64,000 nucleotides of DNA from Thamnaconus septentrionalis. Taxonomy: Eukaryota > Chordata > Actinopteri > Tetraodontiformes > Monacanthidae. Position numbers and translations under genes: made by a program. The notes under the pieces are model-generated. The model was given only the letters and a program-made list of their open reading frames with translations. It was not told the DNA's origin and ran no database searches. The DNA is taken from NCBI GenBank assembly GCA_009823395.1, contig CM020511.1, positions 16,979,501 to 17,043,500 of the forward strand, read 5' to 3'. Below, one piece after another: positions 59,860 through 64,000 of the stretch; position 1 is the first letter of the stretch, and each line of letters starts with the position of its first letter.

Positions 59860-60015
59860 CCCGCTATCCAATTACCGGGCCACCAATTTGCGGCGCGTGA
59901 GGATGATATTAGTGTCTCCATATTTCAATATTGAGATGTCAAATTTCACACGGGAGGCCTATAATGCACTGCGGCAATCATAGCCCGATGGCTGGCAGAG
60001 GAGCGTGTCACTGGG
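59860..60015. promoter_or_regulatory. Candidate conserved element
   Basis: Unique sequence with gctatccaattaccgggcca, gatgatattagtgtctcc and aggcctataatgcactgcgg, following a CCG-repeat-like GC-rich stretch (59835-59866). Confidence 0.42.
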
Positions 60016-60019
60016 GGGG

Positions 60020-61170
60020 GATCTGATTCACCACACACACACACACACACACTCATGACTTCCTTCCTCCTTATTCAGCGTCCTGCTCTCTCTTCCCTCT
60101 CGGCCTCCGTCTCTTCGCCGGGGCCTCGGAAGGGTTTCCATCGGACGGGAAACTCGGCGACGGGGTCGATTGATGAGGAGGTTTCACTCCTGTGACAGCT
60201 GACATTTACCAGGAGACTCTCCTTGGCACGGCGAGCCGCCTGGCTTCAGCCGCAAACAAACAGACAATTAGACAGGCGGGAAGGAACGAAGGAGCCACGG
60301 AAAACACCCTCCAGCGCAGTGCCGTGCGGAGGAATTCGGCTTTTTGACCAACAAGAGAGAACAAACAAACAATCATTCAAACAAGTTGCAAACTCAGTTT
60401 GGGCAAAATGTCAATCGCAATTGGTGCAGTTTCCGGCGGAAAACTTTTTACCTTTCTTGTTTGAACAGATTTGACCTTGGACATGACCTTTCTCACTGCA
60501 TCGTTCAGTTTCGGTGTGGGAACTGTTTCCTGTTTCCACCTCAGACACTTTGCAGAGTCTCTGGCAACGACTTGCAACCTCGTCGGGGAAAGTCAATTCC
60601 AGAAAGACTCACATCCATCCCGGGTGTGTCTGCAACCAGTGTGTGACCAAAAATAGGACGCAGGCTCATACGTGTTGCGTTGCTTTGACGCGTCGTGCCG
60701 AGCGCACTCAACGTTGCCCTCCGTTTCTTCGCCCTCGCCGTCGTCTGTCGCCTCTTTCTCTTCAGCCTCCGGATGTCTCCGCCGCGAGGGCCGCGGTGAG
60801 CGAAGCGCGGGGCAGGAACGCAAAAGGCGAGATGATGGTTTGTGACATCTTGTGAAGTTGCGTCCGTGCCGCCACCACCCCCGTGTACACCTTCAGAGAG
60901 GGAGCGGTTGTGGGTGGAGGAGGGGGAGTGCGGCGGCCATCGGGGCCCTCGACGGTTGCCAGGCGCTGAATCTTTAATGCGTGCGGCCTCGGCGAAATGC
61001 ACGGGGCAGCCTGATGTTGTCGCCCCGGCATATTTTATCACTGATCAAACATTAGTCGGCAGCTGTTGTGAACTTGTAGCTGTCTCGGCAGCGGCGGCGG
61101 CGCTGACAGCCTCCGACGCGCTGAGAGAGACGGAGAGGCCCAGCTGGCTGCTTTTGCTGACTTACTTTTC
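60020..61170. other. GC-richer gene-free stretch
   Basis: CA tract at 60031-60052, unique sequence at 60150-60270 (ctgacatttaccaggagac), and CpG-rich sequence at 60700-61140. A 166-codon minus-strand frame (60541-61041) has no family resemblance. Confidence 0.55.
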
Positions 61171-61178
61171 TGGCTTTG

Positions 61179-61243
61179 CGTGTGTGTGTGTGCGTGTGTG
61201 TGTGTGTGTGTGTGCATGTGCGTGTGTGTGTGTGTGTGCGTGT
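61179..61243. repeat. Imperfect (TG)n microsatellite
   Basis: TG tract of about 65 bases with several CG/CA variants. Confidence 0.93.
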
Positions 61244-61249
61244 GACAAA

Positions 61250-61955
61250 AATAAATAAACATTTCCGGCTACCTCGAGCCACGGTCCTCCTCTCCATCAC
61301 TCACTCTCCCGTTTGTCCCCCAACTCCTTCCGCTCCTCTCCTCCGCTTGTACTTTCTTTATCACACACTTGTTTTCTCACCCGTCCCTCCCCCCTCCTCC
61401 TCTTCCTCCTCCCCCGCCCTCCACCCCTCCGTCCCCCTACCTCTGCCGTGTCATGATTTCCCAAACCGCATGTTTTGTGTCCGTGCTGTGTTTGGCGGAG
61501 ACGCAGTCTGAGCATCTCTGAGCAGAGGCAACCTGAGGCTGCAAAAGTTACACCAAGAAGAAGAAGGAAAAGGAAAATACGAGGTTGGATCCCAGGAGTC
61601 TCGACTGAAGCGACTTCCTGGTGTTTTGATGGATTTAATGTCGATTCCGGGTGCAGGGACTGTTTCCAACTTGAGTTAAAATTACTAGTCGAGTTATTTG
61701 GGGGATTATTCTAATACATTTTTTTTCTGTTGTTTACAAACTAGGTCACTTTCTTCTTCGCGCAGGGTTTTTTTTTTTTCTTTTACAGGTATTGCACTTT
61801 GCAAAAGCTACAAATGATTTAAGTGTGCATTCAGTTTCACACGGCGCTTCTCAAATCACACCGGAGAATTTGTGTGAAAAAAAAAGAGAAGAAAATGTGA
61901 GAGAGAGGTGGTTTTTCGTGGCTGGGACGCCGGCCTCCGCCCGGGCTCGTTGTTC
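61250..61955. other. Gene-free stretch
   Basis: Pyrimidine-rich sequence (61270-61440), then mixed sequence with T and A runs. No gene recognised. Confidence 0.6.
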
Positions 61956-61959
61956 GATG

Positions 61960-62350
61960 CGTGTTTGTGCAGGATAAAACATCACCGCGAGCACATATAT
62001 TAATGTTTCATTTGCTTCATTTATTATGTAAATTCCTCAACTGAATATTTCAGTAATTGGCCGGGACATGAGAGGCCACCCCCACCGCACCCCTCTCTAC
62101 CCCATGTGTCTCTTTTAGCACAAAGGCGGCGGCTCGGACAGCTCGCTGGTGGGGAATTTACCTTTTTTTGGCCGTCGCCAAATAATTTTCATTTCTAATT
62201 TATCTGGTGACACTGGACACATGCACAGGAGGGGGAGGGGCGGGAGGAGTGCGAGGGGGAGCTCAACAAAATGCCTTGTTGGCAATGATTGATTACCCAA
62301 TATCTAATTAGCTGAGATCTAATCACTTATTATGCATAGTGAGGGACAAA
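61960..62350. promoter_or_regulatory. Candidate conserved elements
   Basis: Two islands, 61980-62065 (atatattaatgtttcatttg, gaatatttcagtaattggc) and 62130-62345 (caaataattttcatttctaa, gattacccaatatctaatta, gagatctaatcacttattat). The repeated TCTAAT words near 62302-62325 are notable. Confidence 0.42.
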
Positions 62351-62359
62351 CAAACTTGA

Positions 62360-64000
62360 GTCAACTGTCAGCCCGCTTGATGGATGACTCTCCCAATCCT
62401 GCCATTGTCCGTTCAAATGTCCCGACGCTTGTTACAACCGCCAAAAGCCCCGGTCGGACAATGCAGTCTGTCACTCTGATGGCGATCCGCCGGCCTCCTG
62501 TCCACCTCGCCGGCGGAAGCGCTCATTTTTTAAATGTTTGTTTTCTCTGTTTGCCTGAGAGTGTGTGATATAAGCGCAGAGCAGCGTGCGTGGGTGTGTG
62601 TCTGTGTCTGTGTGTGTGTGTGTGTGCGTGAGAGCTGGCGTGAAAATATATGACCGCAGGCCAGGGAGGGTTGCTCAGGGTGTTGGCCCTATTAAAAAAA
62701 AAAGCGTTTCTCCTCTCCTCACCCCGAGGGCAGGTCGGGTTTTAACAAAGGAGGAGGGGCGGGAGGGAGTGTGTCGCGGCGGCAAACCAAACAATGATGG
62801 GAAGCCGTTAATGAAACACGGATCACTCAAAACCCATGGATACATTTTGATTTGTGAATAATGTCTCAAATTCAAGATCCATTGATCGCTTTTCTTTCTT
62901 TTTTTCATTTTAGCACTCACAGCAGAGACTGATAAACCACGAGCTTTAAAACTGCATTTGACGTCTTTATTGCATTGTCTTTATGTGGTGCATCATGTCT
63001 TTAATTCAGACATTAACTCGTCTTTAAAGGGGTCTTGGAGTCGTCGTGTGCTGGAAATAGCAGCGTCACAGCGTGGATGCAAGCAGTTTGTCACTGTCTC
63101 GTCCTGGCAGAGGCTGGTTTAATGGAGTCGAATGAAGCCGCGAGAGCTGAAATGATAGTTTTCCTGACAAACAGCCTTTAAAAGCAATGCAATGTCTGGG
63201 TGTCAGAGTAAATTTAGTCAAGTACTTCACCATTCAGGCAAACAATGAAATCTGTTCCGAAACCTTGTTGTGTTGAAAACTTGTCACTGGATAGTTGCTT
63301 GTACAACAAACCTGCACAAACTGCACAAACTGCAGTTGTAGTTTGGCTGTCAATGAGGTTACAACCACTGTGGCGCTGCAAGATTTTGATTTTTTTCACG
63401 CTGACAATGACACAAGCAAAAAACATTTTCATCGTATTCAGTCGTATCGGTATTCCTTTGTATTTGTTTCTTCATTATTGTGCTTCCAGATCCCTGCAAA
63501 TTCAGTTCCAAAAAAAAAAAGAAGAATGTGTGTGTCCTAATGTGCCTGCGTGTAGCTTATCACTTTTGTGTTTAACTCTTCTTTTTTTTTGAGCAGCAAA
63601 CAGAGTGAAATGACAATTTGACATCATAAAAAATGCATAGCAACCCAGGGGCCTCAGCAGCAGCTTCCATTAGTAAATAGGGTTGAAAACTCACTCCAGT
63701 GTACACACACACACACACACACACAGAAGGATTGAGGTGAGTTATCCGGCGCTGTGGGTTCAAGGATGAGGGCTTTTGAGATGCAGCTGTAATTTATTGT
63801 GAGACTCTGGGCAGGTGATCCCGCTGACAGCCGCCTCTGGCTCCCTTCGTCAGAGCGCAAAGCGTCTCCCTTCGTCTTTCCGTGCGTACTGTGCATGCAT
63901 GAGCCCGTGCGTGTGCGTGCGCGTTCTGCAAACCTGTGCGTATCGCTTGGCCGTGCGCGCTAAAGGTCGCGTCGGGAAACGCAACCCCGTCGGGGTGGAA
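62360..64000. other. Gene-free stretch to window end
   Basis: Mixed sequence with TG tract at 62596-62627, CA tract at 63703-63725 and CG/TG-alternating DNA at 63900-63955. No coding exon, including no part of a neighbouring Irx gene, is visible. Confidence 0.6.

Noticed and set aside
60541..61041. 166-codon frame on the minus strand in CpG-rich DNA
   Set aside because: GC-rich DNA favours long chance frames; three overlapping frames are equally open and none has a domain.

Overview
This window is vertebrate, almost certainly ray-finned (percomorph-type) fish, nuclear DNA. It holds one spliced homeobox gene with canonical GT-AG introns, very many (CA)n/(TG)n and AT microsatellites, decayed Tc1/mariner-type elements, and a long gene-free tract rich in AT-rich, homeodomain-site-like islands. 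No bacterial operons, CRISPR arrays, phage genes or rRNA genes are visible.

The gene is an Iroquois homeobox gene on the + strand. I identify it as irx2 (irx2a in teleost naming; the 'a' suffix cannot be proven from this window) from its N-terminus ([20 protein letters not shown]), the Irx TALE homeodomain and the exon-3 opening GISLHVDSLTDHSCSAES. Three coding exons are certain: 3812-4051, 5273-5678 and 6414-7349, giving 527 complete codons plus one base. A short C-terminal exon must follow the phase-1 donor at 7350. The best candidate starts at 7725 or 7735 but is unproven. The 3' end is marked by overlapping poly(A) signals at 9116-9137. Upstream (1-3600) lie a probable promoter with a GC box, two candidate conserved islands, and CAG and TC repeats.

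From about 9.2 kb to the window end (about 55 kb) I find no supportable protein-coding exon. In vertebrates the Irx2-Irx4 interval of the IrxA cluster is a gene desert packed with conserved non-coding enhancers, and this tract looks like that. Islands of unique AT-rich sequence with TAATTA-type cores alternate with microsatellites and transposon debris. The densest run of islands is roughly 36.5-46.7 kb, with further islands at 49.5-57 kb and 58.9-62.4 kb. All conserved-element calls are visual, made without an alignment, and are marked as candidates.

The mobile debris consists of a Tc1-like transposase remnant (26817-27245), two 3' ends of another Tc1-type short element (30845-31142, 35775-35972), and three copies of a repeat carrying a decayed Myb/SANT-like coding fragment (13660-14190, 33840-34240, 51185-51335). 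A few unclassified dispersed-repeat fragments are also present. The most striking unexplained structures are a perfect 21-bp-arm hairpin at 18655-18700, a 16-bp-arm hairpin abutting a TA microsatellite at 26674-26709, an (ATT)16(AAT)7 hairpin just upstream of the irx2 exon-3 splice acceptor, and a 21-bp-period triplicated ETS-like site at 59555-59617.
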